Below, piece by piece: positions 49,345 through 57,826 of a stretch of DNA of 64,000 bases. Source of the stretch: Mycolicibacterium neoaurum (lineage in GTDB: Bacteria; Actinomycetota; Actinomycetes; Mycobacteriales; Mycobacteriaceae). The DNA is taken from NCBI RefSeq assembly GCF_036946495.1, contig NZ_JAQIIX010000002.1:372001-436000 (forward strand), given 5' to 3'. The notes below the pieces were generated by a model. That model worked only from the letters and a program-made list of their open reading frames with translations. It was not told the origin of the DNA and did not search any database. The position numbers and the translations under genes are program-made. Every line of letters begins with the position of its first letter. Position 1 is the first letter of the stretch.

Positions 49345-50471
49345 CCCGAGCCGTAGCGCGCACGGAACAGCTTGACCTCGTCCTTGATGCCCTTGAGCCG
49401 CTTGGCTCCCGCGAAGGACCACTCGATGCCGGCGTCCTCACCGATCGCATCGTGCACCGCCTCGGTCACCAGGACCGCGCCGGGCCGCGCCGCACCGGTG
49501 ACCCGGCTGGCCAGATTGACCGGACTGCCGAACCAGTCACCGGCCCGGTTGACCGCCATCCCCGAGGCCAAACCCACCCGCAGTCTCGGGAAGTCGTCAT
49601 CGGCGCCGGCGGCTTCCAGCAGCGCCAGCACCGCCGTCAACAAGGCCACCGGTTCCGGACTGACCAGCATCACCGCATCACCGATGGACTTGACGAATCG
49701 CACCGGCGGCGCAACCACGTCATGGGTGGCCTGCACCAGCCGGTTGGCCAGGCCTTCGAGTTCCTCGGGCGGCACCGCCTCGCCCAGCTTGGTGAAGCCC
49801 ACCAGATCGGCGAACGCGATCGTGACCTCCCGGGCACCCGGCAGCGGCCGCCCCTCCGCACGCTCGCCCGCGGTCACCGCATCGGTCTCCATGGTGCGGC
49901 GCAGCTCCAGGCGCAGCATGTCCTCGATCAGCGGGCCGAGCAGCGGGTTGACCTGTCGCAGCAGCGCTTCGGACGCCACCGCGACATCCAGCTCGCTGAC
50001 CCCGGGAGCCATGACCGCTGCCATCGAGGTGAAGCGCATCGCCTCGGCAGTCTTGGACAATCCGTCGGCAAGCGCCCGGACAACCAGGACGATATTGTCC
50101 TCGTCGATACCCAGATCGGCGAATTGCTTTGCATAGCGCGCAATCTCGCCGTCCACGCGTAGGTGGGCAGGCTCATCGACATCATCGACCCGCGGCAGGC
50201 CCAGCGCCCGCTGGATGCGCTGCAACAGCTCCAAGTCGATACCGGTGCTCTCGCTGATCTCGCGGGCGGACACATAATCGCCGTCATCGCCCAGAATCCG
50301 TCGTGACGCCAACAGGACCGGTTCGTCGCAGTCGCGAATCTGTTCGACGGTCACGCCCTGGTCCAGCAACCACGGGATCAGTTCGGCCCGGTCGGTACGG
50401 GCCTGGCCGGTCAACCCGTCGAGCAGGCCGGAGGCCTCGATGTCGAAATCGATATCGGAGTCGCTACCCAC
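49341..50471 (-). CDS. Class III adenylate cyclase with N-terminal regulatory domain (Rv1264-like)
   Basis: The protein has 376 residues. Residues 1-200 form the helical autoinhibitory domain of the Rv1264 type, and residues about 215-376 the cyclase domain. The catalytic set is complete: metal ligands D222 (FADLVGF) and D265 (SIGDAV), adenine-recognising K261 and D312 (GDWFGSPVN), and transition-state N319 and R323. Rv1264 is a pH-regulated homodimeric cyclase, and by homology this one makes cAMP in response to acid. The GTG at 50471 follows TAGGTT by six bases, indicating a leaderless message. Confidence 0.93.
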   Translation of the reverse strand: MGSDSDIDFDIEASGLLDGLTGQARTDRAELIPWLLDQGVTVEQIRDCDEPVLLASRRILGDDGDYVSAREISESTGIDLELLQRIQRALGLPRVDDVDEPAHLRVDGEIARYAKQFADLGIDEDNIVLVVRALADGLSKTAEAMRFTSMAAVMAPGVSELDVAVASEALLRQVNPLLGPLIEDMLRLELRRTMETDAVTAGERAEGRPLPGAREVTIAFADLVGFTKLGEAVPPEELEGLANRLVQATHDVVAPPVRFVKSIGDAVMLVSPEPVALLTAVLALLEAAGADDDFPRLRVGLASGMAVNRAGDWFGSPVNLASRVTGAARPGAVLVTEAVHDAIGEDAGIEWSFAGAKRLKGIKDEVKLFRARYGSG

Positions 50472-50477
50472 CGGCTC

Positions 50478-50483
50478 AACCTA
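50478..50483 (-). promoter_or_regulatory. -10 hexamer, leaderless adenylate cyclase gene
   Basis: On the minus strand TAGGTT is followed by GAGCCG and then GTG (50471). On the plus strand the overlapping TATACC (50482-50487) could serve the divergent glycosylase gene. Confidence 0.6.
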
Positions 50484-50509
50484 TACCGGCGGCGGGCAAG
50501 ATCGGGGCG

Positions 50510-50998
50510 GTGAGCGATGTGCTGAACGGCCTGGCGCCGATCATCGGCGCGCACCCCACCGTCCTGGTGTTGGGGAACATGCCCAGCGTGCTATCCCTGG
50601 AGCACCGGCAGTACTACGGCAATCCGCGCAACGCCTTCTGGCGGATCTGCGCCGACATCTACGGTCTCGACCCTGCTGCTCCGTATCCGCAGCGCGTGGC
50701 GGCCCTGACCGGCCACGGGGTGGCGGTGTGGGATGTGCTGAAGTCGTGCCGACGGGTCGGCAGCCTCGACTCCGCCATCGAGCCGGCCAGCATGGTCGCC
50801 AACGATATCGGCGCGCTGCTGAGCGAGCACCCCGGCATCTGTCGGCTGGTATTCAACGGCAAGGCCGCCGAACGCAACTATCGCCGGCTGGTCACCGACG
50901 CGCCGGATCTGCCGATCGTGCAATTACCGTCCACCAGCCCGGCGCACACGATGGGTTATGCCGAGAAGTTGCGGCACTGGCGGGACGCGCTCGGCTGA
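50510..50998 (+). CDS. DNA-deoxyinosine glycosylase (uracil-DNA glycosylase superfamily)
   Basis: The protein has 162 residues from the GTG at 50510 (VSDVLNGLAP). The motif LGNMPSVLSLEHRQYYGNPRNAFWRI is the signature of the Hdg-type hypoxanthine-DNA glycosylases in the UDG superfamily. FNGKAAERNY and LPSTSPAHTMGYAEKLRHW form the far side of the active site. It should remove deaminated adenine (hypoxanthine), and possibly uracil, from DNA. The longer open frame upstream runs into the divergent cyclase gene and is not credible. Confidence 0.87.
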   Translation: MSDVLNGLAPIIGAHPTVLVLGNMPSVLSLEHRQYYGNPRNAFWRICADIYGLDPAAPYPQRVAALTGHGVAVWDVLKSCRRVGSLDSAIEPASMVANDIGALLSEHPGICRLVFNGKAAERNYRRLVTDAPDLPIVQLPSTSPAHTMGYAEKLRHWRDALG

Positions 50999-51023
50999 AT
51001 ACGGGACGGCCGGGACCGGCCGA

Positions 51024-51029
51024 TACCGT
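51024..51029 (+). promoter_or_regulatory. -10 hexamer, leaderless HIT gene
   Basis: TACCGT is followed by GTCTGGC and the ATG at 51037. Confidence 0.55.
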
Positions 51030-51036
51030 GTCTGGC

Positions 51037-51474
51037 ATGTCCTGTGTGTTCTGCGCCATCGTCGCCGGTGAGGCGCCCGCCATCCGCATCCACGAGGATG
51101 ACGACCTGCTGGCGATCCTCGACATCCGGCCCTTCACCCGCGGCCACACCCTGGTGATCCCCAAGACCCACAGCGTCGACCTGACCGACACCGCGCCGGA
51201 CACCGTCGCGGCGATGGCCGCACTGGGCCAGCGCATCGCCCGTGCGGCCAGGCGCTCCGGGCTGCATGCCGACGGCAACAACATCGCCATCAACGACGGC
51301 AAGGCGGCTTTCCAGACGGTGTTCCACATCCACCTGCATGTCGTGCCGCGCCGCACCGGCGACAAACTGAGTTTCGCCAAGGGCATGCTGGTGCGCCGGG
51401 ATCCCGACCGCGAGGAGTCCGGGCGCCTGCTGCGCACCGCACTGGCAGAACTCGACACAGCCGAGCAGGATTGA
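51037..51474 (+). CDS. HIT family nucleotide hydrolase
   Basis: The protein has 145 residues. The histidine triad HIHLHVVPRR lies at 97-106, with the middle histidine H99 as the expected nucleophile. The N-terminal CVFC (C3, C6) is the usual zinc pair. DIRPFTRGHTLVIPKTHSVDL is the conserved HIT core. It hydrolyses nucleotide phosphoramidates or related dinucleotides. It is followed after three bases by the Ddn-family gene, probably in one operon. From memory, it corresponds to Rv1262c. Confidence 0.93.
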   Translation: MSCVFCAIVAGEAPAIRIHEDDDLLAILDIRPFTRGHTLVIPKTHSVDLTDTAPDTVAAMAALGQRIARAARRSGLHADGNNIAINDGKAAFQTVFHIHLHVVPRRTGDKLSFAKGMLVRRDPDREESGRLLRTALAELDTAEQD

Positions 51475-51477
51475 CCC

Positions 51478-51927
51478 ATGAGCATGCCGCCCTGGGAGCG
51501 ATACATCGGCCTTCCGCTGCTGTTATTGCACGACAAGCTGTACAAGGCCACCGACGGCCGGATCGGCCACACGATCCCGTTCGGCCCGAAGGCCCTGATC
51601 CTGCACACCGTCGGCGCCAAGACCGGACTGGCCCGAGCGAACGCGCTGACCTATGCCCGCGACGGCGAGGACTACCTGGTGGTGGCCTCCAAGGGCGGAG
51701 AACCCAAGGCGCCCGGCTGGTATCACAACCTGAAGGCCAACCCGCAGGTCGAGATCAACATCGGTCCGCGGCGCATCCCGGTGACGGCCAGGGCCGTGTT
51801 CCCCGGCGACCCAGATTTCGACCGGCTGTGGCGGATCGTCAACGACATGCGCGGGAACAAGGACCGCTACATCGGATACCAGAAACGCACATCGCGGCCC
51901 ATCCCGGTGATCGTGTTGAGCCCCTAG
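51478..51927 (+). CDS. Deazaflavin (F420)-dependent nitroreductase family protein
   Basis: The protein has 149 residues, the usual size of Ddn-family proteins. Characteristic blocks are ILHTVGAKTGLARANALTYARDGEDYLVVASKGGEPKAPGWYHNLKANPQVEI and the C-terminal RYIGYQKRTSRPIPVIVL. It binds F420H2 in a split barrel and reduces quinone-like or nitro compounds. The physiological substrate is not known. It shares an operon with the HIT gene and overlaps the convergent luciferase-like gene by four bases. From memory, it corresponds to Rv1261c. Confidence 0.92.
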   Translation: MSMPPWERYIGLPLLLLHDKLYKATDGRIGHTIPFGPKALILHTVGAKTGLARANALTYARDGEDYLVVASKGGEPKAPGWYHNLKANPQVEINIGPRRIPVTARAVFPGDPDFDRLWRIVNDMRGNKDRYIGYQKRTSRPIPVIVLSP

Positions 51928-52976
51928 AGCAGCTCCTTGGCCAGCAGCTCCAACGTGCGCTCGCGGGCCGGCGCCGTGCCTGCCGCGGTGCCGGCGAATG
52001 CCGAGGCGACGGGATTCACCATCACCTCGTCGACGTCGAATTCCGCTGCCAGCGCCCGCATCTGATCGGCCGCGCCGGCGGGATCACCGACGACGGTGCG
52101 CGCCACCGACGAGTCGATGATCAACTGCTCCTGCGCCGATACCGAGGTGGCTTCGGCGTCCTCCACCAGATCCAGCGGCCCGAGCGGACGACCGGTGCGC
52201 AACCGGCCCATCATCTGCAGATTCGGCAGCAACAACCGGTGCGCCTCCTCAGCGGTGTCGGCCACCGACGCATTGACGGTCAGGAAGGTCCGCGGCGCGG
52301 AAAGCTCAGGGCTGGGCCGGAATTCGGCACGATAGGTGGCCAGCGCCTCGGCAGTGCCCTGTCCGGAGAAGTGGTTGGCGAATACGTACGGCAGGCCCTT
52401 GGCGGCGGCCAGATGCGCCGAGTACATCGAGGATCCCAGCAGCCACAACGTGCACTCGCCCACCGCCGCCGGCGTCGCCTTGAGGGTGTAGTCCTGCTGG
52501 GCCAGCATCCCCCGCGACAGTCCCACCCGCGCACCACCGGTGCTCATCAGGGCCGCGACATGGTCGAGGTACTCGGGAAACCGCTCGATGTCCTCGTCGT
52601 TGGCGGCACGCGGCCCGCGCAGCGCCATCGACGTCACCGGATCGGATCCCGGCGCCCGGCCGATACCCAGGTCGACACGGCCGGGGGCCATCGCCTCCAG
52701 CAGGGCGAACTGTTCGGCGACCGCCAGCGGCGCATGGTTGGGCAACATCACCCCACCAGAGCCGAGCCGGATCCGCTCGGTCTGGTTGGCCAGATAGGCC
52801 AGCAGCACCGGCGGGCTGGTCGCCGCCACGGCAGGCATGTTGTGGTGTTCGGCCACCCAGTAACGGGTGAAGCCCAACCGGTCGGCGGTCTGCGCGACCT
52901 GCACGGTCGCCGCCACCGCGTCGGCGGTGCTCTGATCGGTGCGGACAGGTACGAGGTCCAGGACAGATAGACGCAT
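51924..52976 (-). CDS. LLM class flavin-dependent oxidoreductase (MsnO8-like)
   Basis: The protein has 350 residues from the ATG at 52976 (MRLSVLDLVPVRTDQSTADAV), the standard start of this group. The frame extends further into the udgB gene. Family motifs are TRYWVAEHHNMPAVAATSP, ERIRLGSGGVMLPNHAPLAVAEQFALLEAMAPGRVDLGIGRAPG and WLLGSSMYSAHLAAAKGLPYVFANHF. It is a monooxygenase-like flavoprotein of unknown substrate. It lies seven bases downstream of udgB on the same strand. Confidence 0.9.
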   Translation of the reverse strand: MRLSVLDLVPVRTDQSTADAVAATVQVAQTADRLGFTRYWVAEHHNMPAVAATSPPVLLAYLANQTERIRLGSGGVMLPNHAPLAVAEQFALLEAMAPGRVDLGIGRAPGSDPVTSMALRGPRAANDEDIERFPEYLDHVAALMSTGGARVGLSRGMLAQQDYTLKATPAAVGECTLWLLGSSMYSAHLAAAKGLPYVFANHFSGQGTAEALATYRAEFRPSPELSAPRTFLTVNASVADTAEEAHRLLLPNLQMMGRLRTGRPLGPLDLVEDAEATSVSAQEQLIIDSSVARTVVGDPAGAADQMRALAAEFDVDEVMVNPVASAFAGTAAGTAPARERTLELLAKELL

Positions 52977-52983
52977 TAATGGT

Positions 52984-53838
52984 TCAACGTCGCCGCGGTC
53001 GGGTTTCGTTCCCGGCGAGCTCGGCCGCGGTGGTGAAGACATCGTCGAGCATCGCCGGCGTGAGCCGGCCGGTGAACATGTTCTGTTGGCTGGGGTGATA
53101 ACAGCCCAACAGCACCGCGCCGGAGGTCAATGGCGCCTGCACACCGTGGCCGAACACCGGCTTCGGCCCCGCGGCGAGCTCGTCGGCCACCAATCCGGCC
53201 GCCACCTGCCAGGCGAATCCGCCGAGAGCCACCACCACCCGCACCGATGGTCTGACCCGCTGCCATTCGGCCGTGAGCCACGGCGCACATGTGGTCCGCT
53301 CGTCCGGGGTCGGCTTGTTGGCCGGGGGCGCGCAGCGCACCGGCGCGACGATCCGGACCACCTCGCTGCTCAGCCCATCGGCGGCGTCGACGCTGACCCC
53401 GGCGCTGACCAGTCCGGCGCGGAACAACGCGGCGAAGAGCTGATCGCCGGAGCGGTCCCCGGTGAAGACCCGGCCGGTGCGATTGGCGCCGTGTGCGGCC
53501 GGGGCCAATCCGACGATCAGCACCCGCGGGCGGCGCGCACCCCAACCGGGGATCGGCCTGCCCCAGTACGGCTGGTCGGCGAACGCGCGCCGCTTCTGCA
53601 CCGCGACGTCCTCTCGCCACGTGACCAGGCGTGGACATGCCCGGCAGACACTGACCTCGGCGTCCAGCACCGGTAGTGAACGCGCCCCGGCGGCGAGCAC
53701 CTCGACATCGGCTGCGTCGAGAGCCACCGGTGTGCTGCGCTTGGCGGGATCCCCCGGCCAGCCCGAGCCGGGGGGCACCGGCGAGGAGAAGGGTTGCCCG
53801 GTGCGCGGATGCGGGAGTTTCTGCTCTGTTCCAGGCAC
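52984..53838 (-). CDS. udgB: Type-5 uracil-DNA glycosylase UdgB
   Basis: The protein has 284 residues from a GTG. Iron-sulfur cysteines are seen in VCRACPRL, RCAPPANKPTPDERTTCAPW and a later position. Motif 1 reads VGLAPAAHGANRTGRVFTGDRSG, lacking the usual acidic or Asn catalytic residue, as in family 5. The second motif is GCYHPSQQNMFTGRL. It excises uracil, hypoxanthine and ethenocytosine from double-stranded DNA. This suits a GC-rich genome prone to cytosine deamination. It is divergent from tap. From memory, it corresponds to Rv1259. Confidence 0.93.
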   Translation of the reverse strand: MPGTEQKLPHPRTGQPFSSPVPPGSGWPGDPAKRSTPVALDAADVEVLAAGARSLPVLDAEVSVCRACPRLVTWREDVAVQKRRAFADQPYWGRPIPGWGARRPRVLIVGLAPAAHGANRTGRVFTGDRSGDQLFAALFRAGLVSAGVSVDAADGLSSEVVRIVAPVRCAPPANKPTPDERTTCAPWLTAEWQRVRPSVRVVVALGGFAWQVAAGLVADELAAGPKPVFGHGVQAPLTSGAVLLGCYHPSQQNMFTGRLTPAMLDDVFTTAAELAGNETRPRRR

Positions 53839-53894
53839 GGATCCATCCTGCCCGGGAGCCGGTAAATCGGTCGCCGGGACGCCGATACCGCTGC

Positions 53895-53900
53895 TAGATT
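53895..53900 (+). promoter_or_regulatory. -10 hexamer of the tap gene
   Basis: TAGATT lies 13 bases before the tap ATG, giving a leader of only a few bases. An AT-rich patch (GGTAAATC, 53861-53868) lies just upstream of where the -35 would be, the kind of place WhiB7 acts in mycobacteria. Confidence 0.45.
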
Positions 53901-53913
53901 CGCCGCGATAACC

Positions 53914-55149
53914 ATGCAGACCCGCAGCCGAGGCCCGGCGTACCTCATCCTGTTCGCCGCATGCGCGGCCGGTGCGGGCAACGGCATCTCCATGGTCGCG
54001 TTCCCGTGGCTGGTGTTGCAGCGCAACGGCTCGGCCTGGGAGGCATCACTGGTCGCGATGGCCGGGACCCTGCCACTGCTGGCCTCGACGGTCATCGCGG
54101 GTGCGGCGGTGGACTACATCGGCCGCCGCCGGGTCTCGATGATCTCCGATGCGCTGTCGGGGCTGTCGGTGGCCGCCGTACCGGTGATCTCATTGTTGTT
54201 CGGGGTGGACGCGGTCAACGTCGCGGTGCTGGCCACGCTCGCGGCGCTCGGCGCGGCCTTCGACCCGGCGGGGATGACCGCCCGCGAGACCATGTTGCCC
54301 GAGGCCGCGACCCGCGCCCGGTGGACCCTTGATCATGCTAACGGTGTCTACGAGGCGGTCTTCAACCTGGCCTACATCGTGGGCCCCGGCATCGGCGGCA
54401 TGCTGATCGCCACCATCGGCGGTATCGAGACGATGTGGGTGACCGCGGCCGCGTTCGGCGCGTCGATCCTGGCCATCTCGGTGCTACGTCTCGACGGCGT
54501 CGGGCCGCCGGATCGGTCCGAGTTGCCCGAACAGGTCTGGGCCGGCGTGCTCGAGGGCCTGCGGTTCGTCTGGAACCTCAAGGTGTTGCGCACCCTGGCG
54601 CTGATCGACCTCGCGGTGACCGGCCTGTACATGCCCATGGAAGCGGTGCTGTTCCCGAAGTACTTCACCGACCGCAACGAGCCCGCCCACCTGGGCTGGG
54701 TGCTGATGGCACTGTCGATCGGTGGCCTGGTCGGCGCGCTCAGTTATGCGGTGCTGTCGAAGTACATGAAGCGGCGCACCACCATGCTGATCGCCGTCAT
54801 CACCCTGGGCGTGGCCATGACGATCATCGCGTTCCTGCCACCGCTGCCATTGATCCTCGGGCTCTCGGTGATCGTCGGCTTCGTCTACGGACCGATCCAA
54901 CCGATCTACAACTACGTCATGCAGACCAATGCGCCGACCCATCTGCGGGGCCGGGTGGTCGGGGTGATGGGTTCGCTGGCTTACGCCGCAGGACCGCTGG
55001 GGTTGTTGCTGGCGGGTCCGCTGGCCGATTCCGCGGGGCTGCACGCCACCTTCCTCGCGCTGTCGATACCGATGTTGCTGATCGGTCTGGTGGCCATCGG
55101 GTTGCCCACGCTGCGCGACCTCGACCGCGACCGGGGCGTCGACCGGTAG
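53914..55149 (+). CDS. tap: Tap-like MFS multidrug efflux pump
   Basis: The protein has 411 residues with 12 membrane segments. The N-terminus RGPAYLILFAACAAGAGNGISMVAFPWLVLQRNGSAWEASLVAMAGTLP is split here for length: the key blocks are FPWLVLQRNGSAWEAS, AAVDYIGRRRVSMI (motif A) and the end AYAAGPLGLLLAGPLADSAG. All closely follow M. tuberculosis Tap (Rv1258c) as I recall it. Tap exports tetracyclines and aminoglycosides and is part of intrinsic resistance. Neighbours udgB and the FAD oxidase keep the same relative order, supporting orthology. Confidence 0.9.
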   Translation: MQTRSRGPAYLILFAACAAGAGNGISMVAFPWLVLQRNGSAWEASLVAMAGTLPLLASTVIAGAAVDYIGRRRVSMISDALSGLSVAAVPVISLLFGVDAVNVAVLATLAALGAAFDPAGMTARETMLPEAATRARWTLDHANGVYEAVFNLAYIVGPGIGGMLIATIGGIETMWVTAAAFGASILAISVLRLDGVGPPDRSELPEQVWAGVLEGLRFVWNLKVLRTLALIDLAVTGLYMPMEAVLFPKYFTDRNEPAHLGWVLMALSIGGLVGALSYAVLSKYMKRRTTMLIAVITLGVAMTIIAFLPPLPLILGLSVIVGFVYGPIQPIYNYVMQTNAPTHLRGRVVGVMGSLAYAAGPLGLLLAGPLADSAGLHATFLALSIPMLLIGLVAIGLPTLRDLDRDRGVDR

Positions 55150-55201
55150 CGCGTCCGCGCCCCAACCGGAACTGCCGCAGTGCGCGATATCGATCGCCGA
55201 C

Positions 55202-55207
55202 TAGGCT
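55202..55207 (+). promoter_or_regulatory. -10 hexamer, leaderless LuxR-family regulator gene
   Basis: TAGGCT is followed by TTGCGG and GTG at 55214. Confidence 0.6.
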
Positions 55208-55213
55208 TTGCGG

Positions 55214-57817
55214 GTGCGGTTGAAGTGGCCACTGGTGGGACGAGCAGCGGAGATCCAGACAATCCGCCAGGCCGTCACGTCACCGGAACTGCGCGGCATC
55301 GTGGTGTCCGGACCGGCCGGCGTCGGCAAGAGCCGGCTCACGCGGGATGCGCTGAACGGTAGCTCGGCACGGTGGATCGTCGGCACCACCGCGGCGCGCA
55401 CCCTGCCGCTGGGCGCCTTTGCCGCATGGGCGCCCGACCCCGATGGTGACCGGCTGCAGTTGGTGCGCGGCGTCATCGACGCGGTGACCGCGACCGCGAC
55501 CGGTGCGCCGGCAGTCATCGGCGTCGACGATGCCCATCTGCTCGACGATCTCTCCGCCTTCGTGCTGCATCAGATCGTGCAGCGGGGCACCGGCCGCGTG
55601 GCGCTGACCGTACGCGACGGCGAACCGGTCCCCGACACCGTCCGCGAGATATGGAAGGACCATCCCTTCGATCGGTTGGAGCTACGTCCGCTGCGCCAGC
55701 CCGACAGTTCGGCACTGCTCACGGCGGTGCTGGACGGACCCGTCGATGAGTTCGCGGCGCAACGGCTTTGGGATCTGACCCAGGGAAACGCGCTCTATCT
55801 CCGCAATATCGTCGAGCATGAACTCGCCGAGGGCAGACTGGTGTTTCGCGATGACCGCTGGCAGTGGCTGGGGCGCCCGGTCCTGCCGACCGGGCTGGTC
55901 GAGCTCATCGAATCACGGTTCCGTGATCTCGAACCGTCGGTCGGGGAGGCCATCGACGCACTCGCGGTCGCCGAACCGCTCGACCTCGCCGTCCTGCAGC
56001 GGGTCACCTCCGTGGACGCGGTCGAGGCAGCCAACGTCCGCGAACTGGTGGTGCTACAGGACACCGCCGAAGGCGTGCAGGCCCGAATCGCCCACCCGCT
56101 CTACGGCGAATTGCGACGCAACCGTTGCCCGGCGGCCACCCTGCGCCGGTTACGCGGCCGGATCGCCACCGAGCTGACGACGCGCAACCAGGCCGACGAT
56201 CTGCGGGCGACCGTCCGGCGCGCCACCCTGCTGATCGACTCGGACCTGGCCCCCGATCCCGACCTGCTGGTGCGGGCCACCCGCGGTGCCATCAGGCTTG
56301 CCGACCTCGCGCTGGCCGAGCGGCTCGCGGCGGCCGCCCAACAGGCCGGTGCTGGCCCGGAGGCCACCTACCTACGAGCGCACGCGTTGTCCTGGCTGTT
56401 CCGTGGCCAGGAAGCCGAGGACATCCTGGCGGCGCTGGACACCGCGGCGCTGTCGGACACCGAACGCGCCGGCTTCGCGCACCTGCGCGCCTCCAACCTG
56501 CTCTGGGCACTGCACCGACCGGACGAAGCCAAGGCGCACACCGACACGGTCGCCGCCGACCTCGACGCGGCGGGCAGGCAGTGGCTGGACGCCTTCCGCA
56601 CCGTGTACTGGTTCGCGATGGACCGACCCGATGACGCCGAGCGGGTCGCCGCATCGGTCGACCTGGACTCCCTGCCGGAAGCGCTGCGCGGGGAGACCGC
56701 ATGGGCCCTGGCCACCATCGCCGCCGATGCCGGCCGCACGACCTCAGCCTGCGAGCTCGTTGCGCTGGGCTACCGGACGGCGGTGCACGGCGCCTTCGAT
56801 ACACCGCACATCAGGTTCAACCTGGCCGACTCCGAACTGACCGCCCTGATGCTCGCCGGCCGCATCGAGGATGCCGGTCAGGTGGCCGAACGGGTCGCGT
56901 CCGAGGCCACCGACCTACCCGGCACCGCCCACTCCCTCGGACCGGCGATAGCCGCCCGCGCCGCGCTGGCGCACGGTGACATCACCGGGGCGACAGCGCT
57001 TTTCCGCCAGATCGCCACGGTGATGGCCGGACACGAGAAGGGGTGGGGTTTCCGTTACGGCATCGCCCATGCGACAGCGTTGGCCATGCGGGGTGCCGCC
57101 GATGATGCCGAGGCCATCCTCGATCGGCTCGATGCGCTGGACCGCCCCTTCCGTCCCTTGCGTTACGAGCGTGCCGTGGCGCGCGCCTGGGTGGCGGCAG
57201 CGCGCGGCTGGATCAGCCAGGCCACCGCGGCACTGTCGACCGCCGCCCACGAGGCCGGCGCCGAGCACAGGTTCGCCGCCGAGGTGTGGTGTCGACAGCT
57301 GGCCACCCAGTTCGGCGACCGCGGCCATGTCGATCGGCTGACCGAACTGTGCCACCTGGTGGAAGGCCCGCGGGCCGACCTGGCCGCCCGGTTCGCCACC
57401 GCACTGCGCGCCGGCGATGCGGCCGAACTGTGCGCGGTGTCAGAGGAATTCGAGAAGATCGGCGACCGCGTCGCCGCGCTCGATGCCGCCGCCCACGCGG
57501 CCACGATCTTCCGCAATCAGGGTAAGCGAGGATCGGGTCTGACCTGTTCGACGCGGGCCGACGCGCTGGCGGCCGAGTGCGGCGTGCGCACCCCGACCAA
57601 GGAGTCGGCCAGCGAGGAGATACCGCTGACCGGCCGGGAGCGCGAGGTGGTCGCCGTGCTCGCGGCAGTGACACCGATGCCGAGCAACCGCGATATCGCC
57701 GACCGGCTCAGCCTGTCGATCAGGACCGTCGAGGGCCACATCTACCGGGCGATGAACAAGACCGGCACGACGACCCGCGAAGAGCTGGCCGAACTGCTGC
57801 GTCGGCGCCGCCCATAG
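55214..57817 (+). CDS. Large ATP-binding LuxR-family (LAL) transcriptional regulator
   Basis: The protein has 867 residues from the GTG at 55214 (a TTG two codons earlier is possible). The N-terminal AAA/STAND ATPase has LVGRAAEI, Walker A SGPAGVGKSRLT and Walker B VIGVDDAHLLDD. A long helical-repeat middle (about 300-790, TPR-like) is Ala-rich. The C-terminal LuxR helix-turn-helix is TGREREVVAVLAAV...NRDIADRLSLSIRTVEGHIYRAMNKTG. Such regulators integrate ATP and ligand binding. The downstream FAD oxidase gene, nine bases away, is an obvious candidate target. Confidence 0.92.
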   Translation: MRLKWPLVGRAAEIQTIRQAVTSPELRGIVVSGPAGVGKSRLTRDALNGSSARWIVGTTAARTLPLGAFAAWAPDPDGDRLQLVRGVIDAVTATATGAPAVIGVDDAHLLDDLSAFVLHQIVQRGTGRVALTVRDGEPVPDTVREIWKDHPFDRLELRPLRQPDSSALLTAVLDGPVDEFAAQRLWDLTQGNALYLRNIVEHELAEGRLVFRDDRWQWLGRPVLPTGLVELIESRFRDLEPSVGEAIDALAVAEPLDLAVLQRVTSVDAVEAANVRELVVLQDTAEGVQARIAHPLYGELRRNRCPAATLRRLRGRIATELTTRNQADDLRATVRRATLLIDSDLAPDPDLLVRATRGAIRLADLALAERLAAAAQQAGAGPEATYLRAHALSWLFRGQEAEDILAALDTAALSDTERAGFAHLRASNLLWALHRPDEAKAHTDTVAADLDAAGRQWLDAFRTVYWFAMDRPDDAERVAASVDLDSLPEALRGETAWALATIAADAGRTTSACELVALGYRTAVHGAFDTPHIRFNLADSELTALMLAGRIEDAGQVAERVASEATDLPGTAHSLGPAIAARAALAHGDITGATALFRQIATVMAGHEKGWGFRYGIAHATALAMRGAADDAEAILDRLDALDRPFRPLRYERAVARAWVAAARGWISQATAALSTAAHEAGAEHRFAAEVWCRQLATQFGDRGHVDRLTELCHLVEGPRADLAARFATALRAGDAAELCAVSEEFEKIGDRVAALDAAAHAATIFRNQGKRGSGLTCSTRADALAAECGVRTPTKESASEEIPLTGREREVVAVLAAVTPMPSNRDIADRLSLSIRTVEGHIYRAMNKTGTTTREELAELLRRRRP

Positions 57818-57820
57818 ACT
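57815..57820 (+). promoter_or_regulatory. -10 hexamer built on the regulator's stop codon
   Basis: TAGACT starts with the TAG stop of the LuxR-family gene and lies six bases before the GTG (57827) of the oxidase gene. The oxidase may thus have its own leaderless transcript despite its tight linkage. Confidence 0.55.
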
Positions 57821-57826
57821 CATGAG

